Positions 23,059-34,488 are shown, numbered from the stretch's first letter. The stretch: DNA of 64,000 nt from Corythucha ciliata (GCA_038030265.1 CM075943.1:30132001-30196000); one strand, 5' to 3'. Numbers and translations: made by a program. Notes: generated by a model not told the origin, from the letters alone.

Positions 23059-24982
23059 GTGAGTTAATTATTTTTATGTCTATAACTCAGCTATTGATTC
23101 GATCGACGCACACACAAAAATTACTCATGTACGACATAATAATTGTTTCGATGATGAGCAATGCGAGTGTATGACTGTGAAAACCTTAGCTGTACACGTT
23201 TCTAATTGATTTTTGTGAGTTTCGAGACGTTGGGGATTGTGATGTAATGGAAGAGGTAGATGAGTAGTTGGGGTGGTCAACATTGGAAGCCGATAATTGT
23301 CCTGAGAGAGACTATCGGCTGCTCCACACCGCGTGAAAGGAGGGTGGCTGTATACCCACGGCACAATTAAGTGACAAGTTGGGGAGTTACTCAATCACAC
23401 GCTCTTTTCAGCTGGCATTTCCAATCATGAATTCCGAGTTGACGGTATTTTTTTTTTTTTTGTTCTGTGCCAAATATAGCTGTTAACCTGATATTATTAT
23501 TTACATTAATTTTTGTTTTCCTCGTCCCCTTTCGCCCGTATTTATTTACTTTTTCAATTAGTAACGAGCTGAGAACCATTTATGTCCCCTCTCCTCCGGG
23601 ATAATCTTAGCAAATGTTAAATGGCTTTAACATTAAATGAGAAACGGGGGAGTGAAGTTTGTACGTGTGCTGTTAATAGTTGAAGCCATCGAGGGCAGCG
23701 TTCCAAATTATTCGTGAATCACTTTCTCCCTTAAATTAGTTTGAGTGTTGTAGCCCTGTAGCAGTGACGTAAAATTCTTTAAACTCGGAAGTTCGACCCC
23801 TACGGTGAGCCACAGCCTGTAAAAATAGTTCACCGAAATGCTCAACTTCACAATTTATAGCAACCACTGACCCCTATAGGTATATACGATTTGTCACTGC
23901 GGACGCCTATATGGGACGGAATACACTTTTTACCACGGAGAAGGCAGATGTCCGACGTATCTACGGGTGGTAACACCACGCAGTAGGTGGTTTTTGGTAG
24001 GTCGTGAGCGCCCCCTCCTCCAACACAAAAACCCTCTTCCTTGATTGTTGTTAGGCTTTTGTTCTAGTAAACAAGCACGTGTGATTGTCATAAAATTCTC
24101 ATGTGCGTCTCTTCAACAAATTTCCTTTCTGAAAATGAGAGCTCTCTCGAATCTTGACAATTCATGGCATTGTTCAAAACTTGGCGTAGTCCCTCGCTTG
24201 TACGGAAGTTACAATTATTTTCTAGTTAGAAGCCACATTGCCTATGGAAAGAAACGTTTATCTTTAGTCCACACATAAATTAAAACTTTTAATTGAGATT
24301 TTCGAACAAGACGCTAGATTCTCTGATTTATTTTTTACGTGTGTGTGCATACCCAACATCCCCGTCCTTGGTTAGAGGTGTGCCAGAAACAACCGCGAAA
24401 AGAGAAAATTAAACGTAGTTGGAAACTTTTTAAGCACGCTGAGCAAAGCTATTTGGTCCTATTACAACACATGCGAGGGGAAACAAATTGATAACGAATG
24501 AAAAACTTTGGATTAGATTTTTTACCCCTTCTCTCTCTTTTTCCCAATATGCTGTAGACTATTCGCGACAGAATTAATCTAATGTTACTTTGCGAGTAAT
24601 TACAGTAGAATTAGTAGGTTTGCATCGATTGTTACGCTTGGAGAATTTAGATAGGTGATGATGAGGACGGTGGGGTCATCTGTTTACATAGTCGTATCCA
24701 AATGAAGCAAGATTTGATTGCCATTTGTCTAGCCAGGGCAGGGAGTATATTACGTTGCCTTTGCTTTGGTCACTGAGATTCCACGTCTGCCCAAGTTATC
24801 AGCCTCACTCTACTGTTCAGTTTAAAAACTCATTTTTATTTATCTAACTATGGTTTAAATTAAAGTGAAGTCTCGATAAACCGAACATCAGTCGTACATC
24901 AAAGTCGAACAGTGCCTCTGGCGCGATTCATTACTATCTAATCCTGTGTATAATGTAATTTAATTTTATGTAATTTAATTTG
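23059..24982 (+). other. Runx intron, unrecognised part
   Basis: This is the first half of the intron 23059-27071. No coding or repeat signature was recognised before the MITE at 24983. Confidence 0.5.
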
Positions 24983-25214
24983 ATGGCCCATATTCACACA
25001 CAATATTGTTGCGCAATAAATTTGAGCAATATTTTGACGTTGGTCTATACTCGTACAATATGTTGCGCAATATTTAGGTTTTTACTCTATTTTTCAGATG
25101 TTTATGAATAATAAGGGTTTCACAATAAATGGTGTAACCCTTCAATATTCCCCAATTTTATTGTTCAACTCCTATGTTGCGCAGCGCAATATTTATTGCG
25201 CATGTATGGGCCGC
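24983..25214. mobile_element. MITE with ggcccata ends and ttgcgcaata-rich body
   Basis: The ends atggcccata and tatgggccgc are inverted, and the subterminal sequence rich in aatattgttgcgcaata is inverted as well. A partial copy is at 10943-11036. The target duplication is not clear. It lies in a Runx intron. Confidence 0.6.
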
Positions 25215-25666
25215 TTAAAACATGGAAATGAAATAGGAAATATTGCTTACAACATATAGGCGACGCATTAGCAAACAGTATCTGGTCCCGAATAGAGCAT
25301 TTCGGTCAGAAATTAATTATAAAAGCCCAGTAATTGAAAACTATCATAAGCCTCATTGAGCCCCCAGCCGTGTATGTAGCCGGCAGCGAAAAATCGAGGG
25401 AGGATTATCCGCGAGAAGAATACCTACAGGTATAGTAATGCCATTGCTGTAATTGTACGATGAGCACTTGTGCTTTCAAGTCCCATTAAAATTACCCTCA
25501 GCATCCTGAAAAGTGTAAACTGGCTCTGGCGCTGACGTAAATGACTAAATACGTTTCGATTATCGGATTCCCAGTATTTGATATTGTCTGTAAGACTTGG
25601 TTATCGATTAACCTACAATAATGCAGGTGCACCCCTAAAACCCCGGATAGCCCAACTATGTATTAA

Positions 25667-25896
25667 GATATTGAAAATAAGAAAAGATCTCTCCCACTTA
25701 TTTGTTTATTTGTGACCGCGGTTTCGGCAACAACGCCATTCTCAAAAGAGTCAACGAACAAAACACAACTCAGTTGAGTTGACTCACAGTTGAGTTGTGT
25801 TTTGTTCGTTGACTCGTTTGAGAATGGCGTTGTTGCCGAAACCGCGGTCACAAATAAACAAATAAGTGGGAGAGATCTTTTCTTATCTTCAATATC
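25667..25896. repeat. Near-perfect palindrome, arms of about 107 bp
   Basis: The left arm (gatattga, agatctctcccac, ttgtgaccgcggtttcggc, aacgccattctcaa) is repeated almost base for base in reverse complement on the right, with a centre of about 15 nt near 25782. The arms differ at only a few positions. An RNA read from this Runx intron would fold into a long stem. The cggtttcggc...cattctcaa core is shared with 20577-20889. Confidence 0.85.
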
Positions 25897-26142
25897 TTCA
25901 TTGGATACTCTCACACCTACAACCCTCAATTTTTAATTTCAACTACGTATTGGATAGGTTGCAGGGGTGGGGGTAGATTGGGGAGTTTAGTGTTGTAGAC
26001 TTCATGACGACAAAATGAGACTATATAAAATTAAGAATTGGTACAAAAATGCGGTCAGGATCTAGCTGTTAAAATGCAAAAGAAATGTGGTAGAAGAAGA
26101 GTTCACAGTTGACCTTCCACTCATCAGCATTGTTAATATTAA

Positions 26143-26536
26143 GGGGGAGTTGCACATGTGTTTCCTCGAACCCCCCTCCAATCGTACCTCGCCTACTCCG
26201 CGTTACGGAAATTACCGCCGTATTTCTGCACCAATCCTGGACTTCAAGAGCTCATTTTAATCTTCAGAAAATTCCGCACAACCGTACGATCTTCCTTTTT
26301 CATATTTCATCCCTAAAATAACTGTAAAACGACCATAAACTTTTACCTTGAAAATTCACACTCTTTCGACGACTTATTTAGGAAAGCAAGATCGTACGGT
26401 TGTGCGGAATTTCCTGAAGATTTAAATGAGCCCTTGAAGTCCACGATTGGTGCAGAAATACAGCGGTAATTTCCGTAACGCGGAGTAGGCGAGGTATGAT
26501 TGGAGGGGGGTCGAGGAAACACAGTACCACTCCCCC
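26143..26536. mobile_element. piggyBac-like MITE, copy B
   Basis: Long inverted arms of about 170 bp start gggggagttgcac on the left and end ccactccccc on the right. The left flank is TTAA and the right flank ATAA (one change). Matching arm words include cctcgcctactccgcg, gcaccaatcctgg and gtacgatcttcc. It shares its ends and several inner words with 4563-4849. Confidence 0.65.
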
Positions 26537-26598
26537 ATAATGAACGGATCTTTCCTGCTTGTTGATTCTTTAATCAATTAACATTGAATGTTACAATA

Positions 26599-26749
26599 AC
26601 TCCATTCGTTTGTCAGTCCCGGACTAGTCCGAGCAGCACGAGATTTTGTAACCTCACGGGTTATCATGTGGAATAACAGGGAAAGAATATTAAAAGGTTA
26701 GTACGTTCAGTGGTGCTAGTGCAGCTCCGGACTACAAACGAACGGAGCT
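26599..26749. mobile_element. MITE with actcc(a/g)ttcgtttgt ends and a 12-bp direct repeat
   Basis: The inverted ends (ccattcgtttgtcagtcc / ggactacaaacgaacgg) bound 151 bp. The 12-mer aatgttacaata flanks it at 26587-26598 and 26750-26761. It lies about 320 bp upstream of a Runx exon. Confidence 0.7.
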
Positions 26750-27071
26750 AATGTTACAATAAAGACCCTGTCACGATGAACACAACACACAATGGCTTAG
26801 TGCAAGAACCCAAGTACGCGTGTGTTCTGCTACTATGTGGATTTATTGTTGATTTTCGTAGATCGGAAATCACTGAGAAAGAACGTGTTCAATATGGCTG
26901 AGCCTTAGAGTTTAGCTCATTTAGAACCTTCAGTGAACAATGAAATGGGGTGGTAGAGGGGGATTGAAAATGATCAATCGGGAGGTAAGGTGTGGTCTCT
27001 TTTAACTCGTTCAATCCTGAACAAGTTCGGTTTAATACCCTCAGAAAACCTTGTCTTTTCATCTGCTGCAG

Positions 27072-27284
27072 ATATGGGTCAATTCGGACTGAACAATGGC
27101 CATCATTGGGGCTACAGTGCCGCTGCTCCGTACTCCAGCTATCTTGGTGCAGGATCACTTAGTAGCTGTGCTGCTACGACGCCTGCTAGCTCAGGTTTTA
27201 ACTCCACTCCTGCCATCGGTTTTACACCGTCGGAAACAAATCACTCACAAGAATTCGGTCAAACAAATACTACAGGCTCGACTG
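27072..27284 (+). CDS. Runx: RUNX/Runt transcription factor, penultimate exon
   Basis: The acceptor is ctgctgcag at 27063-27071. The exon supplies two bases that complete an asparagine codon, then reads MGQFGLNNGHHWGYSAAAPY and a serine-, threonine- and alanine-rich stretch ending TNTTGSTG. The donor gtaaca follows at 27285. The plain frame would otherwise run into a stop at 27323, about 40 nt later. This region has the low-complexity character of the RUNX C-terminal half. The aromatic Tyr/Trp-rich start (HHWGYS, PYSSYLG) may be a weak activation segment (inference). Confidence 0.85.
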
Positions 27285-27360
27285 GTAACAAAAAAAAAAA
27301 AAATCCTTCATCAGCTTTCCGATAGCTATATTTTGCCCCCCCCCCCCATGATTGATACAG
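27285..27360 (+). other. 76-nt Runx intron
   Basis: It begins gtaaca with a 14-nt A run just after, and ends with a C run of about 12 nt, then atgattgatacag. Removing it joins G|GG into a glycine codon and moves the reading frame to the one that ends in VWRPY. The two homopolymers could also hide a sequencing indel, but an intron explains everything without assuming an error. Confidence 0.75.
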
Positions 27361-27686
27361 GGGCAGTTGGGGTCACCTCGGAAACAGGAGTCGATTTAGA
27401 ACAACAACTTTTGGCGAGTCAGCAAAGGTATGTCGTTGGTGGTGACTTTGGCAGCGGCGGTGGGAATGGCGGTGGCAGCGGTGCTCGATCGGACTCTGGA
27501 GAGTCACCGAGTTCAGAAGAGATGACGGCCTTCGGTCAACAGTACGGCGGAGGTGGTTCGGCCAGTCATTACCCCCCAGTTTTACCAAGCCTTCTCTACT
27601 CGCAGCTGTATCACTCGGATCCAGTCCCGCCCACTCCAAGGCAAGAAGACAGTCATCGACCCGACGCTGTGTGGCGACCTTACTGA
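27361..27686 (+). CDS. Runx: RUNX/Runt transcription factor, last exon with VWRPY end
   Basis: It continues AVGVTSETGVDLEQQ, then a glycine-rich stretch (GGDFGSGGGNGGGSG), a serine-rich patch (SDSGESPSSEE), and ends DAVWRPY followed by TGA at 27684-27686. The terminal WRPY is the RUNX-family motif that binds Groucho/TLE co-repressors and is nearly diagnostic for the family at the extreme C-terminus. It is preceded by a proline-rich segment (DPVPPTPRQED). Together with the Runt-domain exon this fixes the gene's family and its + orientation. Confidence 0.92.
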
Positions 27687-28033
27687 CCCAATCGGTGAAT
27701 GACAGCTTTCCGCTTCTAGTCATACAGTGAGGGTGGATATATAAAAGAAGAGGGAGGAAATAATTAACAAAAAACACTTTTCGGAACGTGCCAAACAATT
27801 TAATTTTTAAATAGGTAAGACAATGTACCGCTAAGAGTAAAAACTTTGGGGGTGCTCTACTTAGAATCGAATCAAGACGACAGTTTGTCAAGAAATTGTG
27901 CATTCTCCTTGACAGTTGTTCTAATCTTGTAATTTTTTACCTTATAAAGTCCGTGATAGTATCGTTTGTTACCTAATCTTTAATTTTCCCTTTCGTAGTG
28001 GCTGCTCTATGAGAACGATGAGTATTGCTCTAC

Positions 28034-28039
28034 AATAAA
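28034..28039 (+). terminator. Candidate polyadenylation signal of the Runx gene
   Basis: AATAAA lies 348 nt after the Runx stop codon and is the first canonical signal downstream. Further AATAAA words occur at about 28190, 28202 and 28324, so the site used cannot be decided from sequence. Confidence 0.45.
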
Positions 28040-28351
28040 ACATTAATGAGTTGAAAATGTGCAATCCGAAACTGATTTATAACGTTACCAAACGAAGACA
28101 TTTGTTACAGCTCTTAAATATATTAATTGAAAATTGTTTATAAAAAAAGCGTGATGTGCAATTATTAAAAAGGTATTGCAAATTGTAAAAAATAAAGTCA
28201 AAATAAAAATCCGTTCCAATGTTGAGGGCCTTGAGTACACCAATGAGTTTTAAATGCAAGAGACCGTGGAAGAGTTGTCAGCGTTTTAAATTATAATGCA
28301 GCTTAGAGCTTATTACAACTTACAATAAAGGTAAGTTTGATTACTATATGT

Positions 28352-28421
28352 TATTTATAGTCCGACAGGAAACACATGAACCTCGCCCTCCCCTGATGCC
28401 AGCTGGCGACTTACCTTTAAC
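28352..28421. repeat. 70-bp repeat, copy A
   Basis: tttatagtccgacagg, then catgaacctcgccctccc and tgatgccagctggc, are repeated with few changes at 29823-29895 in the same orientation. No end structure was seen, and the function is unknown. Confidence 0.7.
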
Positions 28422-29822
28422 TCCTTCTATGAGACAGCAACACTCACATTTAAAGAATGAGGGATAACCACTGTGGTAGAAGGGAAATAGCGGGAATCAA
28501 AGTTGCAACTAATCGAACGAAGGAGCGCTGCCGGTGGGTCATGTTTTCCTAGAAGGCCTATAACAATAATTTCTTTATTGAAGATATCGCTCTTCTCCTC
28601 AATTTCTACCATCAGCCAGCAGGAGGGAATTTCTCAGATCGAATTTCATTCTCTTTGTGAAAAACGCCCTTCAAAGTTGGCATTCAGGAATGAGCCGGCC
28701 TTCACCCCTTCTCATCGCGAAAGGCCGACTCATTAAACTGCGGTCCAGCCGTAGGGCAGTAGAGAGAAAATACTCCCCTTCCCCCAAGCAGCTGTAGGAA
28801 TCCAACTCAGATGATTTGATTACTTATACCAGCATTCCTTTTTCTGCACGTCCTCCCTTCACTGTCAGTAGCATGGAGCCTCATGTTTACATACCCCACC
28901 GAGCTCTCTCTGCTGAAAACGAAAGGACCTTCAAAGACATTTTCAACTCTTTTTCATTCCACAGCACATTGCTACAATTTATGGCACTAACTGTTCAACA
29001 AAAATCTCTTCTCTCTGCCTTTAGCGTGTATTTTACAATCCGGTAGCTTTCAAAATGAAAACTTGAACCATTCCCCTCCTTGTGGAACCTCATGAATATA
29101 CAAGATAAGTAAGATCTTCTCTTCGAACCCTGGTATCCTCCCTGTTTCTTTAAGCCACATAAATTACAGTGCTGAGTTAAAACACTCTCGTGAGAATATC
29201 AGAGAAACTTAGGACGTTCCACATTAATAAAGGGGAAAACGCGAGCTGGCAGTTAAGAAAAGATTCAATTATAAGGAGAAGGAGGAAATGATCAAGCGGT
29301 GTAAGGAAAGCCCTTTGCCGTACCCCCAGGGGTGCAGTATTGTGGTTATAAACGAAGGCAACTTTGGCCTCATTCTCTATGCAACACCATTCCGCTTGAC
29401 TTTCTTCACCCTCACTTTCTCTCTCTCATCCTTGACTGAGAATCGCTAATTGCTGATATCCCGGCAGCTCCTTCCAACACCCTTCCACCACTGCAAACGT
29501 TCTACCTCGAGTAGCCTTCTTCCTTTGACTACTACTCAAGTCCCTTGGTAATCCTTCCACTCCTTAGATTATCGTATCGTTAATTAAAATGAGCAACTCG
29601 TTTTTCCTTTTAAACCATCGTATTTGTTACTATTCGTTACGATAGAGTTTTCCAGACCGCCTGATGTAGGGAATAGTCGTATTCGCGACGTGAATCTTGA
29701 CTGTGTCTCTGCCAGCGTCGCAATGGAAATAAAATGTAAGTATTTGAAAAACTTCGAAGCAAAAACAAGGGTAAGTACAAAGACAATAGGGCTGTTCGTA
29801 TGCCGGCTCCGAACTGTCCAGC
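28422..29822. other. No recognisable feature
   Basis: Nothing was recognised between the two copies of the 70-bp repeat. Confidence 0.4.
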
Positions 29823-29895
29823 TATTTATAGTCCGACAGGATAAACATGAACCTCGCCCTCCCCTGATGCCAGCTGGCTACTTACTTACCTTTAA
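29823..29895. repeat. 70-bp repeat, copy B
   Basis: This is the second copy of the repeat at 28352-28421, about 1.47 kb downstream in the same orientation. It differs by a few substitutions and a small cttac duplication near its end. Confidence 0.7.
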
Positions 29896-29992
29896 CCTGC
29901 AATTTTGTTGCCGTGTTATTTGAGAGGGTAAACACAGAGGCTGCAAAATTTTCCGCGCAGACCTAATGCCTTTCAACAGTGCATAATATAAT

Positions 29993-30106
29993 TTTACGAT
30001 ACAAGGTCGTAATGAGGGCTATTTCGGGCGAGAGTGGAAGTTGCCGTCTCGAGACGCAAGTAAGGTGCCTGAAATGCCCATTACGACCTTGTTTCGTACG
30101 CTATTT
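29993..30106. repeat. Short inverted-repeat element (cgatacaaggtcgtaatg ends)
   Basis: The left end tacgatacaaggtcgtaatg is inverted at the right (cattacgaccttgtttcgta), and gggctatttcgggc / gcctgaaatgccc continue the pairing. It is about 114 bp, with no coding capacity. Confidence 0.7.
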
Positions 30107-30974
30107 TTTCTACAGCCGTCAATTTTCGTCATTTAAAAAACTAAAATTACACCTACCACCAAATCCGCACCATATATGTATATGTTCAGGAAGGCACCAA
30201 TTTTTCGTGGAAATATTTCCGTATCATTTTTCATTCATTATTTTCAAACAAATGAATTTAGAACATATGATCCCACTAGAGAGACCATTCATAAATCTTA
30301 AAGGACAGTGGGACACAGCCTAAAATTACTGTACTGGAGTGGAAGCATTGCCAGTCCTTTCGCGTCCAGTTTGGAGGCCGATGAAAAAAGTGGGGAAGAA
30401 CCGTGAGCAATAGGTCCATTGCTCACGCTTGGATTTCATATCGCACGCTCAGGAGCAATAACCCTCGTTGCATCTTCCACAGAAGGTAGCAAAGTACGTT
30501 ATTTCGAACGGCTGATTTCGTAGGCTATTTTGAAAGTTTTTTCAGAATCAGGGCCCGATCTAGACGGGATGGAGGTAGGGGCTAGAGCGGATGCATTTGC
30601 CCACCATCGCCGATCCAATGGGGTGCCAAAAACAGTGAATAAACATACCCGAGTTTTGAACTACAGTAAATATTTTCCGGATAGTTCCAACTAAAAAAAT
30701 AACAAAAAATGAAAAGTTCATCGTACTCATCTCAAACATTCTCAACATTCTTTGACCATTGCTTAGGTGCGCCTCTCGTGAAACACTATTGCTACACCCC
30801 TGGACTGACGTTAGCCACAGCCAGAACGTGGGATGGAACGAAGCCGTGAGTGAACAGAGAAGCCCTAGGAGAGTAGGATAGAGAAGCGGGCGACGTAAAA
30901 CCCTCGCCCCTGACACTTGCTCCTCGATTGCAAGATCGAACAACGAAACGAAGAAATGGAAAAAACCTCTGGGA
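30107..30974. other. No recognisable feature
   Basis: Only a small hairpin, gtgagcaatagg / ccattgctcac at about 30402-30430, was noted. The 127-codon minus-strand frame at 30560-30943 has no recognisable domain. Confidence 0.4.
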
Positions 30975-31225
30975 GGGGGGGGGTGATTCTATAGCTTTCA
31001 AAACTTACGTGTCCTAGCTGGGAAGGAGGGGAAGAGAATGTAACCCGTTGCCTTGGTTTTTCCACACATATGTTAAGAATTTATTATTTTTTCTTCGAGA
31101 CCACACATTCACGCGTGAAAATTCCGCAGTTTAATTCAATAGGTATCGTAAAAATCACGGCAACGAGGTACCTCACCTCGCCCTTCTTCTATTTTACGAC
31201 ACGTAAACTTTGAAATTTAATGTCT
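30975..31225. mobile_element. Diverged copy of the ggggggtgattct MITE
   Basis: It starts ggggggtgattctatagc and ends near tacgacacgtaaactttg. Internal words (ttcttcgagaccacac, cgcgtgaaaattccgc, atcgtaaaaatcacggcaac) match the 15603-15858 element in reverse orientation. Confidence 0.65.
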
Positions 31226-31261
31226 GTTCGCGAAAACCACCTTCACCATTCTTGCAAGTCT

Positions 31262-33180
31262 TATAGAGGCGTTCGACGAGGAATTGGTCCCTCAAAATAA
31301 CCTAACAGGGGAATCGTACAAGTTTATCCAAATTGTTCAGCACAAGGGGGAGAGACAACCTTTCAGCGAGTTTCTACTGAAACTTCAAATGCAAGCAGCA
31401 AAATGTGAGTTTACTTGTCTTAAGAGTGCCACAAGCTACCCAGGTCGGCTTTTTAGGGTAAAATTGTCCTCGTTTTGTACGACAAATCACTGCAATAACG
31501 TCTACTAGATTTGAAAAAACGATCGAAATTGCTCAATCTCACGAACTTACATCACGACACTTCGAAATAATCTCGTCCTCGCACGAAATCCTCGTAAATG
31601 AATTGGGATTGACTAAGTCCCAGAGCTTCAAAATAGACAGCTCAACAACGAACAATTCAGCGGGTCCTAATTGGGGCTACTTTCACACCCCAAGAAAATG
31701 CCCAGCGTACGTTAAGGCTTGTACGTTCTGCCAAAAACTATCACTACTCCAGATGACATTTTAGCCCGCCTTTTGAGAAAATCGGTTTTTACCGTGATAG
31801 ATCTCAAAGATGGGTTCATGCAACTTGAACTAGATAAACCAATCTGTGCACTTTCAGCGCGCCTTTCGGCAGGTACATGTACCTTATCTTACCTTTCGGG
31901 CTTTCTTGTTCACCAGAGATTTTTCAAAGAAAACTCATGGAAATATTTGGTGACATCCCTAATGTTGATATATATTTTGATGATTTAATTGTGTACGGGG
32001 CGGACAAATACGAATATGATGTCGCTCCGCGCACTGTACTGGCGCGTACCAAAGCTAATTACGTGCGGTTACTCGTTCTGGCCATGTTGTCGTGGAGGCC
32101 GAACAATCCAGGGATTTTCAACATTTTTGTCTCTCCACAATTTTTATTGATACCGAATCAATTTTCGACCTGACTAGGTCATCCTCAGAGTTTCTTGAAT
32201 TGAGAGATCGGAGAGGTATAGTCATACACTTTTCATGTGAAAGTCACATTCGTTAACGAATACATGAAAAGTGTATGACTATACCTCTCGGATCTCTTAA
32301 TTGAAGAAACCCTGAGGATAACCTAGTCAGGTCGAAAATCGATTCGGTATCAATAAAACTTGTGGAGAGACAAAATGTTGAAAATCCTTAATAACGTGCG
32401 TTTTAATCCTAACAAACTTCAGTATAAACTGCCAACGTGAATTTTGTGGGTCAAATTGTATCAAAAGATGGAGCCCGACCGAACGAAAAAAATGTACAAG
32501 CCTTGCTATCCATGACGAGACCAACAAACAAACCCAGTTTACTCCGATTTTTAGGACTAACAAATTTTTTTTCTTGAAATTTCTCCCTAACCTTGCAAAA
32601 ATGTCCTTGAACCTTCGAGATTTGACCAGAAGCTACGAACCGCTCAGTACGAGCTTGTACTGAGGCTCATGATTTTGAATTCAACAACTTAAAAAAATCA
32701 ATTTCCGCTATTCCTACTTTACATTTTTTCGATTCATCTAAGCCCATCCTCATTCAAACGGATGATTCTTGTGAGGTTCTTCGAGGATTCAAGTATTTTA
32801 CAGGAAGGAGCACCATCAGTAGCACTCGCTTCTCGGAGCCTGAACAAAATGACTCTCAAATTGAGCGTGAATTATTAGCAACTTGCATTGCTGTAGAACA
32901 ATTTCGTGCATTTGTCTGCGGATTTCCCATCTTAGTACAAACTGACCACCTCGCACTTCTAGCTACCCTCAAACAAGATATCATCAAGGTTTCCCCAAGG
33001 TTGCAACAGTCACGATTAAAACTTTTACTTGAGTACGTTCGGTAAAATGATGTAAGTATGTTCCAGACACACTCTCACGTTCTTATCTCGATAATCCTGG
33101 TGACATTGATCCTGAAATGGCCTACTCAGTCCTCTCGCTTACGAGAAATGTGTCCATCTCAGATGAAAAGAAAGCTCATA
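31262..33180 (+). pseudogene. Ty3/gypsy-type retrotransposon remnant (gag end, RT, RNase H)
   Basis: In order: a gag-like segment around VQHKGERQPFSEFLL (31330-31410); a zinc-knuckle-like piece (RKCPAYVKACTFCQK, about 31690-31735); reverse transcriptase with VIDLKDGFMQLELD (31795-31840), then, in another frame, PFGLSCSPEIFQ and the active-site YFDDLIVYG (about 31972-32000); and after an insertion (32068-32388) the RT end and an RNase H with TDHLALLATLKQ and SPRLQQSRLKLL (about 32940-33030). Protease, integrase and LTRs were not recognised. Multiple frameshifts and stops make it inactive. The YxDD plus RNase H order is typical of Ty3/gypsy; the lineage is not assigned. Confidence 0.8.
32068..32388. 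repeat. Hairpin element inserted in the gypsy RT
   Basis: A 12-bp near-perfect direct repeat (taattacgtgcg at 32056-32067, taataacgtgcg at 32389-32400, 11 of 12) bounds about 320 bp that interrupts the RT reading. Inside it, ggattttcaacattt, gtctctccaca and ccgaatc..ttttcgacctgact are inverted at the right, around a centre near 32245. The first 40 bp on the left are not mirrored at the right. Confidence 0.7.
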
Positions 33181-33522
33181 GCGTTTTCCATTAGCACAAA
33201 AAGTAGAGCTGGGGCTGCTCCAGGTCTGATCTGATAAGAGTTTTAAGGTTCCATTTGCCAATTGATCCTCAGCAGAGCGACTTTTTATTCGTTCCATTTA
33301 TCCCTACGCTCCTCCATGGATCAGAGCTAGAGCAACTTCAACTGCTCCGTCAAAATCGACGGAGCGGTAAACCTCTCTTGGAAGGTTCATTGTGATAAGC
33401 ATCGTTTTGAGTTGAGTTCGCATTTTGTTTTTCGTCGCGGATGAAGCCAATAATTTGTTGAACGAAAGCGGTTTAACAATCATTCAAGTTCTGTTATTCG
33501 TAGGTACCATTATAGTCGATTA

Positions 33523-33730
33523 CTCAACAGATCCAGAGAAGTGGTCAGATGAAGCCACTAGGCTCATTTTGAAATGTATGGAATGGATAACTCTAGTCTA
33601 GAGTCAAGCTCGTCCGGCGAAAAATATGAAAATAAGAAGACTACGTGGGCTGTTATTGCAGCCTTATTATCAATAAGGAGAAGACAGAATAACAAAAATC
33701 TAGTAACAGTGTTCCATCGTTACAAAACGG
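33523..33730 (+). pseudogene. Possible Myb/SANT-like DNA-binding fragment, frame-broken
   Basis: The sequence reads DPEKWSDEATRLIL, then after a frame change KYENKKTTWAVIAALL and NLVTVFHRYKTVHPDS. The pattern of tryptophans, EAT-R-L and K-T-W-IA-L is like the Myb/SANT or MADF-type domains found in host regulators and in Harbinger-type transposons. The fragment is short, lacks a start, and is broken. It lies just beyond the gypsy remnant. The assignment is tentative. Confidence 0.35.
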
Positions 33731-34488
33731 TTCATCCGGATTCTCTACATTAATGAAGTTATTCCCTTTACGTATACATATTTCCCCCAAAGCCCATTCC
33801 TTCATTTTTCCTGCCGCCAAAAAGCGTCCTCTCCACCAAGCGGCTTCTCCGTTTGGTGGCCGAGAATTTCTAAATTCGCAACTTGTTGTTATTAGATATC
33901 AATTATGTTCCTGGAAGAACATTATTAATGGAATTGGGCATTGAACTCTCGAAGGGATGCACCCGATTTGTTCACAGTCATGCTTATAAGTAAATTCTCG
34001 TTAATAAATACAAGTACTCCACACAAAAATATACAAGTGCTCCGCTCATGCACGTAAATAAATATGTACTTCCATTCAAAACAAACACAAAAACTACAAA
34101 ACAGTCATGAGGAGGAAGGTTGTTATTAAAGAGCGCTCTCTTCCACATGTTAAAAGTCGTTCCATTTCAACCCACTCTTAGCCAGATTTTGGTTCGATCC
34201 GAGCGGGCTTGTGACGTCACAAGAGCGGCCCCAGAGCACTTTTGAAATGGCAAAAGGAAAACGCTATCAGCTCCAAGCAGCAATTGTCAATGACCCAGTC
34301 CTCTCAAATGTGATAAGATAATGTTTCCATTCAACAATGACCTCCCAAGCACCGATTAGGACCCAAAGAACTTAAATATTATGTCTTAAAGGAAGATAAT
34401 ATTCACCTCTGATGACCTCTTGTTCTTCAACAATAAATTAATTATCCTTCATCCGAATCTTTTGGCGATTGGGGATGGCATTAAAAAA
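33731..34488. other. No recognisable feature
   Basis: Nothing was recognised here. Confidence 0.4.

Noticed and set aside
27096..27360. Coding potential of the frame starting at 27096 before the last Runx exon
   Set aside because: Up to 27360 this is the wrong frame of a Runx exon and intron; only the part after 27361 is real.
27373..27903. A 176-codon - strand frame
   Set aside because: Antisense shadow of the last Runx exon.
29624..29923. A 99-codon + strand frame near the Runx 3' flank
   Set aside because: It runs through one copy of the 70-bp repeat and has no recognisable motif.
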